This document shows positions 33,851-42,660 of a stretch of DNA of 64,000 nt, one piece after another. Every line of letters starts with the position of its first letter. Position 1 is the first letter of the stretch. The notes under the pieces were generated by a model. It made no database searches, had not been told where the DNA came from, and worked only from the letters and a program-made list of their open reading frames with translations. The stretch covers positions 4,107,501-4,171,500 of the forward strand of contig NZ_AP014946.1 of assembly GCF_002355335.1 (NCBI RefSeq), read 5' to 3'. The stretch is from Variibacter gotjawalensis (GTDB taxonomy: Bacteria; Pseudomonadota; Alphaproteobacteria; Rhizobiales; Xanthobacteraceae). Position numbers and translations under genes: made by a program.

Positions 33851-34929
33851 CGACGATCACGCTAGAGAACCTCGCACAATCTTATCTCAAATCGCCAAGT
33901 AAAGCCGATGAAGATTGGGCGTTGAAAGAGACCAATTTCACGTTCCGTCACGGCGGCGCCTACGCGCTGCTTGGCCCCTCCGGCTGCGGCAAGACGACAT
34001 TGCTCAACATCATCTCGGGCCTTGTGGTGCCGACGCGAGGCCGATTGAAGTTCGGCGACCGCGACGTGACGCACGCGTCGACGGTGTCGCGCAATATCTC
34101 GCAAGTGTTTCAGTTCCCGGTCGTCTACGACACGATGACGGTCGGCGAAAACCTCGCCTTCCCGCTCCGCAATCGCGGCGTCGCGGCCGACAAGATCAAA
34201 CAGCGAGTCGGTCAAATCGCAGAGCTGCTCGATCTCACAGCCGTGCTGGACAAGAAAGCGCGGAACCTCACGCCGGACGCCAGGCAGAAGATTTCGCTCG
34301 GCCGCGGTTTGGTCCGCTCGGATGTGTCCGCGATACTGTTCGACGAGCCGCTGACCGTGATCGACCCGGCGCTGAAGTGGGAATTGCGTTCAACGCTGAA
34401 AGCCGTGCACCGCGAACTCGACGTGACGATGGTCTATGTCACGCATGATCAGACCGAAGCGCTGACCTTCGCCGATACAGTCGTCGTCATGTCGGATGGC
34501 CGCGTGCTGCAGAGCGGCAACGCGGAAGAACTTTACGAGCGGCCCGCGCACACATTCGTCGGCAATTTCATCGGCTCACCCGGGATGAATTTCGTGCCCG
34601 CCAAGGTCTCGGGCCGTAGCGCCGATATCGCCGGAACCGCCATCGCGCTTCCGCATACTTACGCGGCGATGAGCGACGCCGTCGAACTCGGCGTCCGCCC
34701 GAACTACGCCCGATTGGCCGAGGCCGGCAGCGGCATTCCGGCACGTCTCATTCGCATCGAGGATCTCGGCCGTATGCGCCTCGCACGCGTGCGGATCGCG
34801 GACCGTACGCTCTCCGTCACAGTGCCGGACGGCATGACGCCCGAGAGCGAAACCGCAGGCGTCATCTTCGATACGCCGCGCATCAATGTCTATTCAGGCG
34901 GGCGCCTCGTTGCGCCGGACGGAGCCTGA
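33847..34929 (+). CDS. glpT: Glycerol-type ABC transporter ATP-binding protein, second of two
   Basis: 360 residues with the same layout as its neighbour. Walker A GPSGCGKTT (Lys49), Walker B AILFDEP (Glu167) and switch His200 in YVTHDQTEAL are all present. The LSGGQ signature is replaced by LTPDARQK (141-148). It thus carries the complement of the GlpS defects, so a GlpS/GlpT heterodimer would have one consensus and one degenerate ATP site. It is an inner-membrane-associated ATPase and is unrelated to the MFS glycerol-3-phosphate antiporter also named GlpT. Translationally coupled to glpS. Confidence 0.87.
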   Translation: MTTITLENLAQSYLKSPSKADEDWALKETNFTFRHGGAYALLGPSGCGKTTLLNIISGLVVPTRGRLKFGDRDVTHASTVSRNISQVFQFPVVYDTMTVGENLAFPLRNRGVAADKIKQRVGQIAELLDLTAVLDKKARNLTPDARQKISLGRGLVRSDVSAILFDEPLTVIDPALKWELRSTLKAVHRELDVTMVYVTHDQTEALTFADTVVVMSDGRVLQSGNAEELYERPAHTFVGNFIGSPGMNFVPAKVSGRSADIAGTAIALPHTYAAMSDAVELGVRPNYARLAEAGSGIPARLIRIEDLGRMRLARVRIADRTLSVTVPDGMTPESETAGVIFDTPRINVYSGGRLVAPDGA

Positions 34930-34931
34930 CC

Positions 34932-35807
34932 ATGCTGAAAGTCACCGACAATCGCGCGTGGTTCTTGGTTCTGCCGGTGGTGATGCTCGTCGCGTTCAAT
35001 GCACTATTGCCGCTGATGACGGTCGTGAATTACTCGCTGCAGGACTCCTTCGGCAACAACCAATTCTTCTGGAATGGCCTCGGCTGGTTCCAGGAAGTGC
35101 TCGATCCGGCAACGTCGGTCGGGCGGCGCTTCTACGATGCGCTTCAGCGCAACTTGCTGTTCTCGGCGATCATCCTCGCGATCGAAATTCCGCTCGGCAT
35201 TCTAATCGCGCTGACGATGCCGAAACGCGGTTGGGGCGTTGCGTCGACGCTCGTGCTGATGGCGCTGCCGTTGCTGATCCCGTGGAACGTCGTCGGCACG
35301 ATCTGGCAGGTTTTTGCGCGCAACGATATCGGCCTGCTGGGGTATACGGTGAGCAAGCTCGGCATCGATTATAACTACGTCGCGGGTCCGATCGCGGCGT
35401 GGATCACGATCATCCTGCTCGACGTGTGGCACTGGACGAGCCTCGTCGCCCTGCTCTGCTATGCCGGCCTGAAATCGATTCCGGACGCTTATTACCAAGC
35501 CGCCAAGATCGACGGCGCATCGCGCTGGGCGGTGTTCCGCAACATCGAGCTGCCGAAGATGAACCGCGTGTTGCTTATCGCGGTGCTGCTGCGTTTCATG
35601 GACAGCTTCATGATCTATACCGAGCCGTTCGTCGTGACGGGCGGCGGACCCGGCAACAAAACGACTTTCATTTCAATCGATTTGGTGCAAATCGCGCTCG
35701 GCCAGTTCGATCTCGGCAAAGCTGCTGCGCTGTCGATCGTCTACAACGTGATCGTTCTCACGGTGTGCTGGATATTCTATACTGTCATGACCAAGCGAGC
35801 CGGGTGA
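34932..35807 (+). CDS. glpP: Glycerol-type ABC transporter permease, MalF-like
   Basis: 291 residues with six predicted membrane segments, beginning WFLVLPVVMLVAFNALLPLM. The cytoplasmic EAA loop that docks the ATPase reads YYQAAKIDGAS (187-197), followed by RWAVFRNIELP. It is shorter than MalF and lacks its large periplasmic loop, as in other CUT1-type importers. It starts two bases after the glpT stop. With GlpQ it would form the channel. Assignment of glycerol as substrate comes from operon order, not from this sequence. Confidence 0.87.
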   Translation: MLKVTDNRAWFLVLPVVMLVAFNALLPLMTVVNYSLQDSFGNNQFFWNGLGWFQEVLDPATSVGRRFYDALQRNLLFSAIILAIEIPLGILIALTMPKRGWGVASTLVLMALPLLIPWNVVGTIWQVFARNDIGLLGYTVSKLGIDYNYVAGPIAAWITIILLDVWHWTSLVALLCYAGLKSIPDAYYQAAKIDGASRWAVFRNIELPKMNRVLLIAVLLRFMDSFMIYTEPFVVTGGGPGNKTTFISIDLVQIALGQFDLGKAAALSIVYNVIVLTVCWIFYTVMTKRAG

Positions 35808-35809
35808 CC

Positions 35810-36601
35810 ATGCGTGCAAGCCGCCTCATTCTCATCGTCTATCTCATTTTTTTGATGCTGCCGATCTATTGGCTCATCAACATGAGCTTCAAGACGAACA
35901 CCGAGATCACCACAGTTTTCTCGCTGTATCCGCAGACGTTCACGCTGCGCAATTACGTGAAGATTTTCACCGACCCGTCCTGGTATATGGGTTACGTCAA
36001 TTCGCTGACGTATGTCGTGATCAATACGGTTATCTCGATCGGCGTCGCGCTGCCTGCAGCCTATGCTTTTTCCCGCTACACATTCGTCGGTGACAAGCAT
36101 TTGTTCTTCTGGCTGCTGTCGAACCGCATGGCGCCGCCCGCGATCTTCGCGCTGCCGTTCTTCAATCTCTATTCGGCGATCGGACTGTTCGACACGCCAT
36201 GGGCGGTCGCGCTCGCGCACTGTCTGTTCAACGTTCCGCTCGCGGTGTGGATCCTCGAGGGCTTCATGTCCTCGGTGCCGCGTGAGATCGACGAGACTGC
36301 GTATATCGACGGCTACACGTTCCCGCGCTTCTTCGTGAAGATCTTCATGCCGTTGATCGCTAGCGGGATCGGCGTCGCGGCCTTCTTTTGCTTCATGTTC
36401 TCGTGGGTCGAGCTTCTGCTCGCGCGCACGCTCACCAATAACAAGCCGATCTCGTCGATCATGACGCGCACAGCCTCGGCCGCCGGCATGGATTGGGGCC
36501 TGCTCGCCGCCGCCGGTGTGCTCACGCTCATTCCGGGCGCGCTCGTAATCTGGTTCGTGCGCAACTACATCGCCAAGGGCTTCGCCCTCGGGAGGGTGTG
36601 A
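35810..36601 (+). CDS. glpQ: Glycerol-type ABC transporter permease, MalG-like
   Basis: 263 residues with six membrane segments, starting RLILIVYLIFLMLPIYWLIN and SFKTNTEI, typical of MalG-type permeases. The EAA loop reads IDETAYIDGYTFPRFFVKIF; the usual EAA alanines are partly replaced. I chose ATG 35810, two bases after the glpP stop; the open frame runs back to 35399 inside glpP and is not supported. Its stop shares one base with the next start (TGATG). Confidence 0.88.
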   Translation: MRASRLILIVYLIFLMLPIYWLINMSFKTNTEITTVFSLYPQTFTLRNYVKIFTDPSWYMGYVNSLTYVVINTVISIGVALPAAYAFSRYTFVGDKHLFFWLLSNRMAPPAIFALPFFNLYSAIGLFDTPWAVALAHCLFNVPLAVWILEGFMSSVPREIDETAYIDGYTFPRFFVKIFMPLIASGIGVAAFFCFMFSWVELLLARTLTNNKPISSIMTRTASAAGMDWGLLAAAGVLTLIPGALVIWFVRNYIAKGFALGRV

Positions 36602-36912
36602 TGCTGCAGAAGATCATCGACTGGTTCGCGCAGACCTTCGCCTGGATGGCGTGGACATGGCAGACCGCGCTGCTGTTTGCCGCGCTATTCTCCATCCTCA
36701 CAGTCATGACTTTGCTCGCGGTCTACCGGCCGGAATTCGAGCGCGCCGGCGTGCTGCGGATCGGGACGACGCGCGGCGATCGCCTATTTCTGTCGATCTT
36801 GGGCGCTGCAATCGTCCACATCGTTTGGATCGCAATTGCGGGCATTGCGGCCCTCTGGGGCGCAACGATTTTTGCGGCCGTTTTGGCGGTCGTGATTTTT
36901 CTCTACGTGTGA
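36601..36912 (+). CDS. glpU: DUF2160 small membrane protein of glycerol-type transporter
   Basis: 103 residues with about three membrane segments: TWQTALLFAALFSILTVMTL, FLSILGAAIVHIVWIAIAGI and LWGATIFAAVLAVVIFLYV. The family DUF2160 is found almost only in glycerol-type ABC operons between the permease and binding-protein genes, exactly as here. Its function is unknown; it may assist assembly of the permease. The ATG overlaps the glpQ stop by one base. The frame extends upstream to 36493 within glpQ and is not used. Confidence 0.85.
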   Translation: MLQKIIDWFAQTFAWMAWTWQTALLFAALFSILTVMTLLAVYRPEFERAGVLRIGTTRGDRLFLSILGAAIVHIVWIAIAGIAALWGATIFAAVLAVVIFLYV

Positions 36913-36982
36913 CGGCAAGTTCTACAGCGACGTAAAGACGGCCCCGGGACAACCCGGCGGATTTTAACAGGAGAGGAAGCCC

Positions 36983-38737
36983 ATGAAGATCGACAGACGG
37001 ACATTTCTGGCCGGCAGTTCGGCGATCATCGCCACTCCCTACCTCGCGACGCCGGTGCGCGCGCAAATCGATGCGGCGAAGCGCTGGATCGATAGCGAGT
37101 TCCAGCCGTCGGTGCTGACCAAAGATCAGCAGGCCGCCGAGATGGAATGGTTCATCAAGGCGTCGCAGCCTTATCGCGGACAAGAGATCAACGTCGTGTC
37201 GGAGACGATCACGACGCATGAATACGAAACAAACACGCTCGCGAAAGCCTTCAACGAAATCACCGGCATGCGTCTCAAGCACGACATCATCCAAGAGGGT
37301 GACGTCGTCGAAAAAATCCAGACGCAGATGCAATCGGGCCGCAACGTCTACGACGCTTGGGTCAACGACTCGGATCTGATCGGAACGCATTTCCGTTATC
37401 AGCAGGCCGTGCCGCTCACGGATTGGATGGCGGGCGAAGGCAAGGACGTCACGCTGCCGACGCTCGATATGGACGACTTCATCGGCAAATCGTTTACGAC
37501 CGGGCCGGACAACAAGCTCTACCAAATCCCCGATCAGCAATTCGCGAACCTTTACTGGTTCCGCTACGATTGGTTCCAGCGTCCGCAGATCCGCGAAGCA
37601 TTCAAGAAGCAATTCAACTACGAACTCGGCGTGCCGGTGAACTGGTCGGCCTACGAGGACATCGCGGAGTTCTTCACCAACACCGTGAAGGAAATCGACG
37701 GCGTCCGCGTGTTCGGCCACATGGACTACGGCAAGAAGGACCCGTCGCTCGGTTGGCGCTTCACCGACGCGTGGCTCTCTATGGCGGGAAACGGCGATCG
37801 CGGCATTCCGAACGGCCTCCCCGTCGACGAATGGGGCATCCGGATGGAGGGCTGCAATCCAAAGGGCGCGCACATAGCTCGCGGCGGCGATACCAACGGA
37901 CCGGCCGCCGTCTACGCCATCGAGAAATACATCGAGTGGCTGAAGAAATACGCGCCGCCTGGCGCCGCCGGCATGACGTTCTCTGAGTCCGGCCCGGTGC
38001 CGGCGCAAGGAAATATCGCGCAGCAGATGTTCTGGTACACGGCCTTTACGGCCGACATGGTGAAGCCCGGACTGCCTGTGGTGAATGCGGACGGCACACC
38101 GAAGTGGCGCATGGCTCCGTCGCCGAAGGGCTCGTACTGGAAGGACGGCATGAAGCTCGGCTACCAGGACTGCGGTTCGTGGACCTTGCTGAAGTCGACG
38201 CCGGTGGAGCGGCGCAAACCCGCGTGGCTCTATGCGCAGTTCTGCGTTTGCAAAACCGTAAGCTTGAAGAAGAGCCACGTCGGCCTCACCTTCATCCGCG
38301 AGAGCGACATCTGGCATCAGAGCTTCACGGATCGCGCGAAAAATCTCGGCGGCCTCATCGAGTTCTACCGCTCGCCGGCGCGCGTGCAATGGACGCCGAC
38401 CGGCAACAACGTGCCGGACTATCCGCGTCTTGCGCAGTTGTGGTGGCAGAACATCGGCGATGCCTCGTCCGGTGCGAAAACGCCGCAAGCCGCCATGGAC
38501 TCCCTCGCCGACTCGATGGACGACGTGATGATCCGTATCGAACGCTCCAACGTTCAAGGCGCGTGCGGGCCGAAGATCAATCCGAAGACATCCGCCGAGG
38601 ATTGGTACAAGAAGGCCGAGGCCGACAAGACGATCGCTCCGCAGCGCAAGCTCGCGAACGAGAAGCCCGGCGGCCAGACGATCGACTACGATGCGCTGAT
38701 CGCATCCTGGCCGGCGAGCCCGCCGAAGCGCGGCTAA
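36983..38737 (+). CDS. glpV: Glycerol-type ABC transporter substrate-binding protein
   Basis: 584 residues, long for an SBP but normal for this family. The N-terminus MKIDRRTFLAGSSAIIATPY is a twin-arginine signal, with cleavage probably after VRA, so it is exported folded. Blocks such as VWVND-type YDAWVNDSDLIGTHFRYQ, NLYWFRYDWFQRP and MDYGKKDPSLGWRFTDAWLS are typical of the family. It is the periplasmic receptor and follows DUF2160 after 70 bases holding a small CCGGG/CCCGG hairpin and AGGAGAGG. It is the last gene before a strong hairpin. Confidence 0.9.
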   Translation: MKIDRRTFLAGSSAIIATPYLATPVRAQIDAAKRWIDSEFQPSVLTKDQQAAEMEWFIKASQPYRGQEINVVSETITTHEYETNTLAKAFNEITGMRLKHDIIQEGDVVEKIQTQMQSGRNVYDAWVNDSDLIGTHFRYQQAVPLTDWMAGEGKDVTLPTLDMDDFIGKSFTTGPDNKLYQIPDQQFANLYWFRYDWFQRPQIREAFKKQFNYELGVPVNWSAYEDIAEFFTNTVKEIDGVRVFGHMDYGKKDPSLGWRFTDAWLSMAGNGDRGIPNGLPVDEWGIRMEGCNPKGAHIARGGDTNGPAAVYAIEKYIEWLKKYAPPGAAGMTFSESGPVPAQGNIAQQMFWYTAFTADMVKPGLPVVNADGTPKWRMAPSPKGSYWKDGMKLGYQDCGSWTLLKSTPVERRKPAWLYAQFCVCKTVSLKKSHVGLTFIRESDIWHQSFTDRAKNLGGLIEFYRSPARVQWTPTGNNVPDYPRLAQLWWQNIGDASSGAKTPQAAMDSLADSMDDVMIRIERSNVQGACGPKINPKTSAEDWYKKAEADKTIAPQRKLANEKPGGQTIDYDALIASWPASPPKRG

Positions 38738-38746
38738 ACGCTCGTT

Positions 38747-38780
38747 CTACGTCGCGCGTCTCTTGAGGCGCGCGGCGTAG
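38747..38780 (+). terminator. Strong hairpin at end of glycerol transport operon
   Basis: Ten bases after the glpV stop, CTACGTCGCGCG (38747-38758) pairs with CGCGCGGCGTAG (38769-38780) over 12 bp with one G-T pair around a 10-base loop that can pair further. No T-run follows. It is a factor-assisted terminator or a 3' stabiliser protecting the binding-protein mRNA. Confidence 0.55.
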
Positions 38781-38825
38781 CTCGCAGAGAAACAACAATA
38801 AGAAACACGAGAAAGAACTGACGCG

Positions 38826-39542
38826 ATGTCGCTCCTGCTCTATCACGCTCCTAAGTCCAGTGCCTCGCGCCGGGTTCGCCTGTTTCTCGAAGAAAAGGGC
38901 CTCGCCTATGAGGCCAAAGAAGTCGACCTCTCCAAACAGGAACATCATCAGCCCGCGTATCTCGCCATCAATCCGCTCGGCGTCGTGCCGACCATTCTGC
39001 ATGACAACAAGCCGCTGCATGAGAGCGGGACGATCTGCGAGTATCTGGACGCCGTCTTTCCCGATCCGCCCCTTCTGCCGTCCTCGCCATATCAGCTCGC
39101 GCTGATGCGAAACTGGGTGAGGCATGTCGATGGTCTGATCATCAACCTCATCCGCTTCAATTGGCGGCACGCTTTTCAAGCGAAGGCAGAAAAATTGAGC
39201 GATGCCGAACTTGAAGAGATGATGCGCCGCATCCCAAGCGCCGAGCGGCGCGATGCCTGGATGCGCGTTGCCAGAAAACCCTACACCCCGGAAGAGCTCG
39301 ACGAGTCGCGCGCCAAGCTCGTGGCGATGCTCGATACGATGGACAGCATGATGACAAACGGCTGGCTGTTCGAGGGCCGCTATTCGTTGGGCGACATCGC
39401 GGTCGCGCCATTTGTGAAACGGATCGACGAAGAGATTGCGCCTGACGCTATCGCGGCACGCCCTAAGATTGCGGCGTGGTGGGAAGCAGTACAGAGCCGC
39501 CCTGCTTACGCCCGCGCAAACTTCGGCCCCTTCGTGGACTGA
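38826..39542 (+). CDS. Glutathione S-transferase family protein
   Basis: 238 residues. The thioredoxin-like domain begins LLLYHAPKSSASRRVRLFLE, with Ser in the position that activates glutathione, and contains NPLGVVPTILHDNKPLHESG, the cis-proline and glutathione-binding loop. The helical C-terminal domain runs from about residue 90 with SLGDIAVAPFVKRID (N-capping box). It is cytosolic. It lies after the transport operon hairpin and may be separately transcribed. The substrate is unknown; many such proteins act in aromatic degradation or detoxification. Confidence 0.92.
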   Translation: MSLLLYHAPKSSASRRVRLFLEEKGLAYEAKEVDLSKQEHHQPAYLAINPLGVVPTILHDNKPLHESGTICEYLDAVFPDPPLLPSSPYQLALMRNWVRHVDGLIINLIRFNWRHAFQAKAEKLSDAELEEMMRRIPSAERRDAWMRVARKPYTPEELDESRAKLVAMLDTMDSMMTNGWLFEGRYSLGDIAVAPFVKRIDEEIAPDAIAARPKIAAWWEAVQSRPAYARANFGPFVD

Positions 39543-39629
39543 CTGACGGCAGTTCTATCGTTGGACTGCTGTTCTGCTTCGATTGAAGCTTCGGATATAA
39601 TGAGGAAATCTTCGAGGCGATGGCTTGGA

Positions 39630-39839
39630 TCAGGCCTCAACGCGCTTGATGATCCATGCCATGGCGAGGCCGAAAATGACGGCGCCGATCGGGCCTCCGA
39701 TAAACGCAGCCCACACCGCGCTTTCGAGCGCCATGTTATGGGCGTAAGATGTCATCTGCCCAACGATCGCGCTCGCCAACGTTGCGCCTAAGAGATAACC
39801 AAGGACCGTGCAGATGCCGATGCTGAGCCAGCGCTGCAT
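39630..39839 (-). CDS. Small two-TM membrane protein
   Basis: 69 residues from ATG 39839, which has GAGG eight bases upstream. Two membrane segments are clear: LSIGICTVLGYLLGATLASAI and AVWAAFIGGPIGAVIFGLAM, with an IIKRVEA tail. No family is recognised. The frame continues to 39890 with two other ATG codons. It lies alone, convergent with the glutathione transferase gene. Confidence 0.55.
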   Translation of the reverse strand: MQRWLSIGICTVLGYLLGATLASAIVGQMTSYAHNMALESAVWAAFIGGPIGAVIFGLAMAWIIKRVEA

Positions 39840-39890
39840 GTTATCGACCTCGCGCCAAGGGCGCATACTGCCGTTCCGCTCGGTGAGCAT

Positions 39891-40363
39891 TGTCGCAATT
39901 CAAAACTGCGTCAACTGGCTGCGCAATTCAGAAGACCCGCCCAACGCCTGCTAAGAGAAAACCGAAACCACAGCGTCGGCGTCTGTCACTACCAAGACAT
40001 TCTGAAGCGCATCGTTCACCGACGCCGTGCGCCATTCCGCATTCATCGTCGAACATACGTCTTCCGGGCACGCTAATGAAGTAGCCTTGTCGGCGCCGGT
40101 GCACGCCGTGTGTTCGCTCGACATGTTGGTGCAGGCCCGCTTTTCGTTCCGCTTCACGAAGACACTTAAGAACTCGGCCGATATCGGCGGCAGAAGGCCT
40201 TTTCGACCGGTCGCCAGGCCAGTTAGCGGTCCAAGGCAGAACGCGCCAAAGGTTCGGCGAACAAGCGGACTGACAAGCGTGCCAACTCTTGAGCGCCCGT
40301 CCCTAAGCAGGCAAACGACCGACTTGGCCATTGGGATTTTCTCGATTGATAAAAGCCCTCTCC
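39891..40363. other. 473-bp stretch without an assignable gene
   Basis: Between the small membrane protein gene and the AraC-type regulator gene. Both strands have an unusually long open frame here (plus 40027-40455, minus to 39951), but neither product looks like a known protein, and both run into the regulator coding sequence. It could be remnant coding DNA or an unrecognised gene. I see no tRNA, repeat or clear terminator in it. Confidence 0.4.
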
Positions 40364-41356
40364 TCAAGGCCAAGCCGCATACGAAAGCGAATGCGGTGCG
40401 CTCGATCGCATCTGCCGGCGGTATAACCCCGGCGATGTCTTGCGGTGTCGCTTGAAGAAGCGGTTGAAATACGCCGGATCGCGAAATCCCAATCCGTAGC
40501 CGATTTGCTCGACCGGCAAATCGAGTTGGAGAAGCCGTGTGCACGCCTCCTGTGCTAGTCGTTCGTGCAGCAACGCGCGCGGGCTTGCGCTCTTCTCGCG
40601 CCGGCAGTGCGCATGCAGCTTATCTTCCGTAACGCCAAGCGCGGCGGCGTAGCGCGCGATCGCCCAGCTGTCGCGATGATGCAATTCGACGAGCTGCAGG
40701 AACTCGGCGATCAGTCGCGGTCCTTCACCGCGTTGTGCCACATCCGCAGCTTCACTGTCGGTGCTTGCGGTCCGCCAGAGATGCAGGAGCAGCAAGAGTG
40801 TCTGCGTCGAGATCATCGTGGTGGCGCCGCGGCCGGGCGTCTGCTGTTCGCACAACAGCGCACGGCAGATCGGCGTGACTGAAGCGATGGCGCCACGCGC
40901 CTGCTCAGCCGTGAACGGGACGACCCGCCGCATCACACGGCGCAGATGCACGGCCTCCGCGGCGGTCGCCGTGGCCCGCGCCAAGAAGTCGTCCGTCACG
41001 CTGATAAGATATCCGCGCGCCCCGGCCTCGAGCCGAAGTTCGCTCTCCGCCGCGCTCGGCAACCACAAAAGCGCGGGCGCCGACAGCGCTAGTGCCGCGG
41101 CCACCGCTGTTGCAACGCCGTGGCGCGACTCCAGCACCAATAATCGGGCGCGACCCGCACTCAGCGTCCAAGTGCGCGGCATGAGGCCGCCGGAAAAATG
41201 CTCGATATGCAACGGCGGTCCTGCGGCCGCTCGGGCGCGTGAAGCTTTTTGCAAAGCGTTTCCTCCGCTCGCTTGAGGGCGAGACAATCGGTCGCCTCTC
41301 AGTTGGGCGCCTGCGACGACTGCGTGCAATAATTCCCCTGACAAGTCCAATAACAT
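40364..41356 (-). CDS. AraC/XylS-family transcriptional regulator
   Basis: About 330 residues from ATG 41356; the frame opens further at 41527 but that part lies under the divergent receptor gene. The C-terminal DNA-binding domain has both helix-turn-helix units: WAIARYAAALGVTEDKLHAH, then VEQIGYGLGFRDPAYFNRFF with the family ending RKTSPGLYRRQ. The N-terminal sensor part is not assignable but resembles the ToxR/XylS-like effector domain (AraC_binding_2). It is divergent from the receptor gene at 41433 with a 76-bp gap, so it very likely regulates that transport and degradation operon. Confidence 0.9.
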   Translation of the reverse strand: MLLDLSGELLHAVVAGAQLRGDRLSRPQASGGNALQKASRARAAAGPPLHIEHFSGGLMPRTWTLSAGRARLLVLESRHGVATAVAAALALSAPALLWLPSAAESELRLEAGARGYLISVTDDFLARATATAAEAVHLRRVMRRVVPFTAEQARGAIASVTPICRALLCEQQTPGRGATTMISTQTLLLLLHLWRTASTDSEAADVAQRGEGPRLIAEFLQLVELHHRDSWAIARYAAALGVTEDKLHAHCRREKSASPRALLHERLAQEACTRLLQLDLPVEQIGYGLGFRDPAYFNRFFKRHRKTSPGLYRRQMRSSAPHSLSYAAWP

Positions 41357-41432
41357 TTCGTGCGCCTGCGCTAAGCTTTTAACAGCCGCCGCCGGAAGAG
41401 CGGACGGCAAAAAAGCTGTTCGGGAGGACACG

Positions 41433-42650
41433 ATGACAATTTCCATGACCCGCCGCGGGGTGGCCCTGCTTGCCGCATCGGTTGCTCTGCTCATCGCAAC
41501 ACCGGTCCTGGCACAGAATTCCATCAAGTTCGGCTACGCGATCTCGCGCACCGGCCCCAACGTCGGCGGTGCCGCCGTCACAACAATTCCGAACTACGAT
41601 CTGTGGGTGAAAGAAGTGAACGCGGCCGGCGGGCTGAAGATCGGCGACAAGCGCTTGCCGATCGAAGTCGTGCACTACGACGATCGCTCGAATGCCGAGG
41701 AAGCCGTTCGCGCCATCGAGCGGCTGATTAATCAGGACAAGGTCGACTTCATCCTGCCGCCATGGGGCACGGGTCTCAATCTCGCGGTCGGCCCGGTGCT
41801 CAACAAAGCCGGCTATCCGCATCTCGCCGCCACGGCCGTGACCGATCGCGCGCCCGAGCTCGCCAAACGCTGGCCGAACAGCTTCTGGATGCTCGGCGCT
41901 AGCTCCGATGCTGCAAGGACGCTCGTCGAGCTGCTCGTGAAACTGCGCAGCGAAGGCAAGATCGGCGACACTGTCGCGATGGTAAGCGTCGCCGACGGCT
42001 TCGGCATCGACCTTTCGGCTGCGGCGCGACCGGCTTTGACGCAAGCGAAATTCAAGCTCGCTTACGACAAAACTTACCCGGTCGGCACGCAAGACCTTGC
42101 GCCGATCGTCAACGAAGCAAAAGCGCTGAACCCCGACGTCTTCATCGCTTTCTCGTATCCGCCGGACACGCTCGGCATCACGGAGCAATCGCGCATCGCG
42201 GGCTTCAATCCGAAAGTTTTCTACACCGGCGTCGGGACGGCGTTCCCGCTCTACAAGCAGCGCTTCGGCGCCAATGCGGACGGCGTGCTCGGCATCGGCG
42301 GCTGGAGCGGAGATAGCCCGGCGATCAAAGACTATCTCGCGCGACATAAGGCAGCCAACGACGGAAAAGAGCCGGATCGTTGGGCAAGCGCGGTGACTTA
42401 CGCAAGCCTGCAGATGCTGCAGCAATCGATCGAGCGCGTCGGCAAAGTCGATCGTGCGGCAGTGATCAAAGAGCTGCAGACCGGCACGTTCGACACGGTC
42501 ATCGGTCAAGTCAAACTGCAGAATAACATGCCGACGCGCTACTGGTGGGTCGGCCAGTGGCAGAACGGCGAGTTCTACGGCGTCGCGCCGACCGCCAACG
42601 ACGGCGCGAAGGCCGTTGCGGTGCCAAAGCCGGGCTGGAAAGCGCCGTAA
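41433..42650 (+). CDS. ABC transporter substrate-binding protein, branched-chain/aromatic acid type
   Basis: 405 residues. Signal peptide SMTRRGVALLAASVALLIAT with cleavage after VLA, then NSIKFGYAISRTGPNVGGAA, a Peripla_BP_6 opening of the sub-type that senses aromatic acids in Rhodopseudomonas and relatives. Internal blocks include VHYDDRSNAEEAVRAIERLI and SFWMLGASSDAARTLVELLV. GGGAGGA precedes the ATG. The four following genes encode a full Liv-type permease and ATPase set, so the transporter is complete. Given the enzymes downstream, an arylglyoxylate or similar aromatic acid is the likely ligand. Confidence 0.92.
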   Translation: MTISMTRRGVALLAASVALLIATPVLAQNSIKFGYAISRTGPNVGGAAVTTIPNYDLWVKEVNAAGGLKIGDKRLPIEVVHYDDRSNAEEAVRAIERLINQDKVDFILPPWGTGLNLAVGPVLNKAGYPHLAATAVTDRAPELAKRWPNSFWMLGASSDAARTLVELLVKLRSEGKIGDTVAMVSVADGFGIDLSAAARPALTQAKFKLAYDKTYPVGTQDLAPIVNEAKALNPDVFIAFSYPPDTLGITEQSRIAGFNPKVFYTGVGTAFPLYKQRFGANADGVLGIGGWSGDSPAIKDYLARHKAANDGKEPDRWASAVTYASLQMLQQSIERVGKVDRAAVIKELQTGTFDTVIGQVKLQNNMPTRYWWVGQWQNGEFYGVAPTANDGAKAVAVPKPGWKAP

Positions 42651-42660
42651 GACTCCGCGG

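Noticed and set aside
33847-34929. Glycerol-3-phosphate antiporter GlpT
   Set aside because: The protein is an ABC ATPase; only the gene name is shared with the MFS transporter.
35399-35809. Long N-terminal extension of the GlpQ permease
   Set aside because: It overlaps glpP in a different frame and its residues do not look like membrane or signal sequence.
36704-38557. 617-residue minus-strand frame under glpU/glpV
   Set aside because: An antisense shadow of the binding-protein gene; the product is Arg/His/Val-rich without domains.
40027-40455. Plus-strand 142-residue frame in the gap before the AraC gene
   Set aside because: No ribosome site, no recognisable domain, and it overlaps the end of the AraC coding sequence on the other strand.
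39951-40544. Minus-strand 197-residue frame
   Set aside because: It shares its first part with the well-supported AraC-type gene in another frame, and the remainder matches no family I know.
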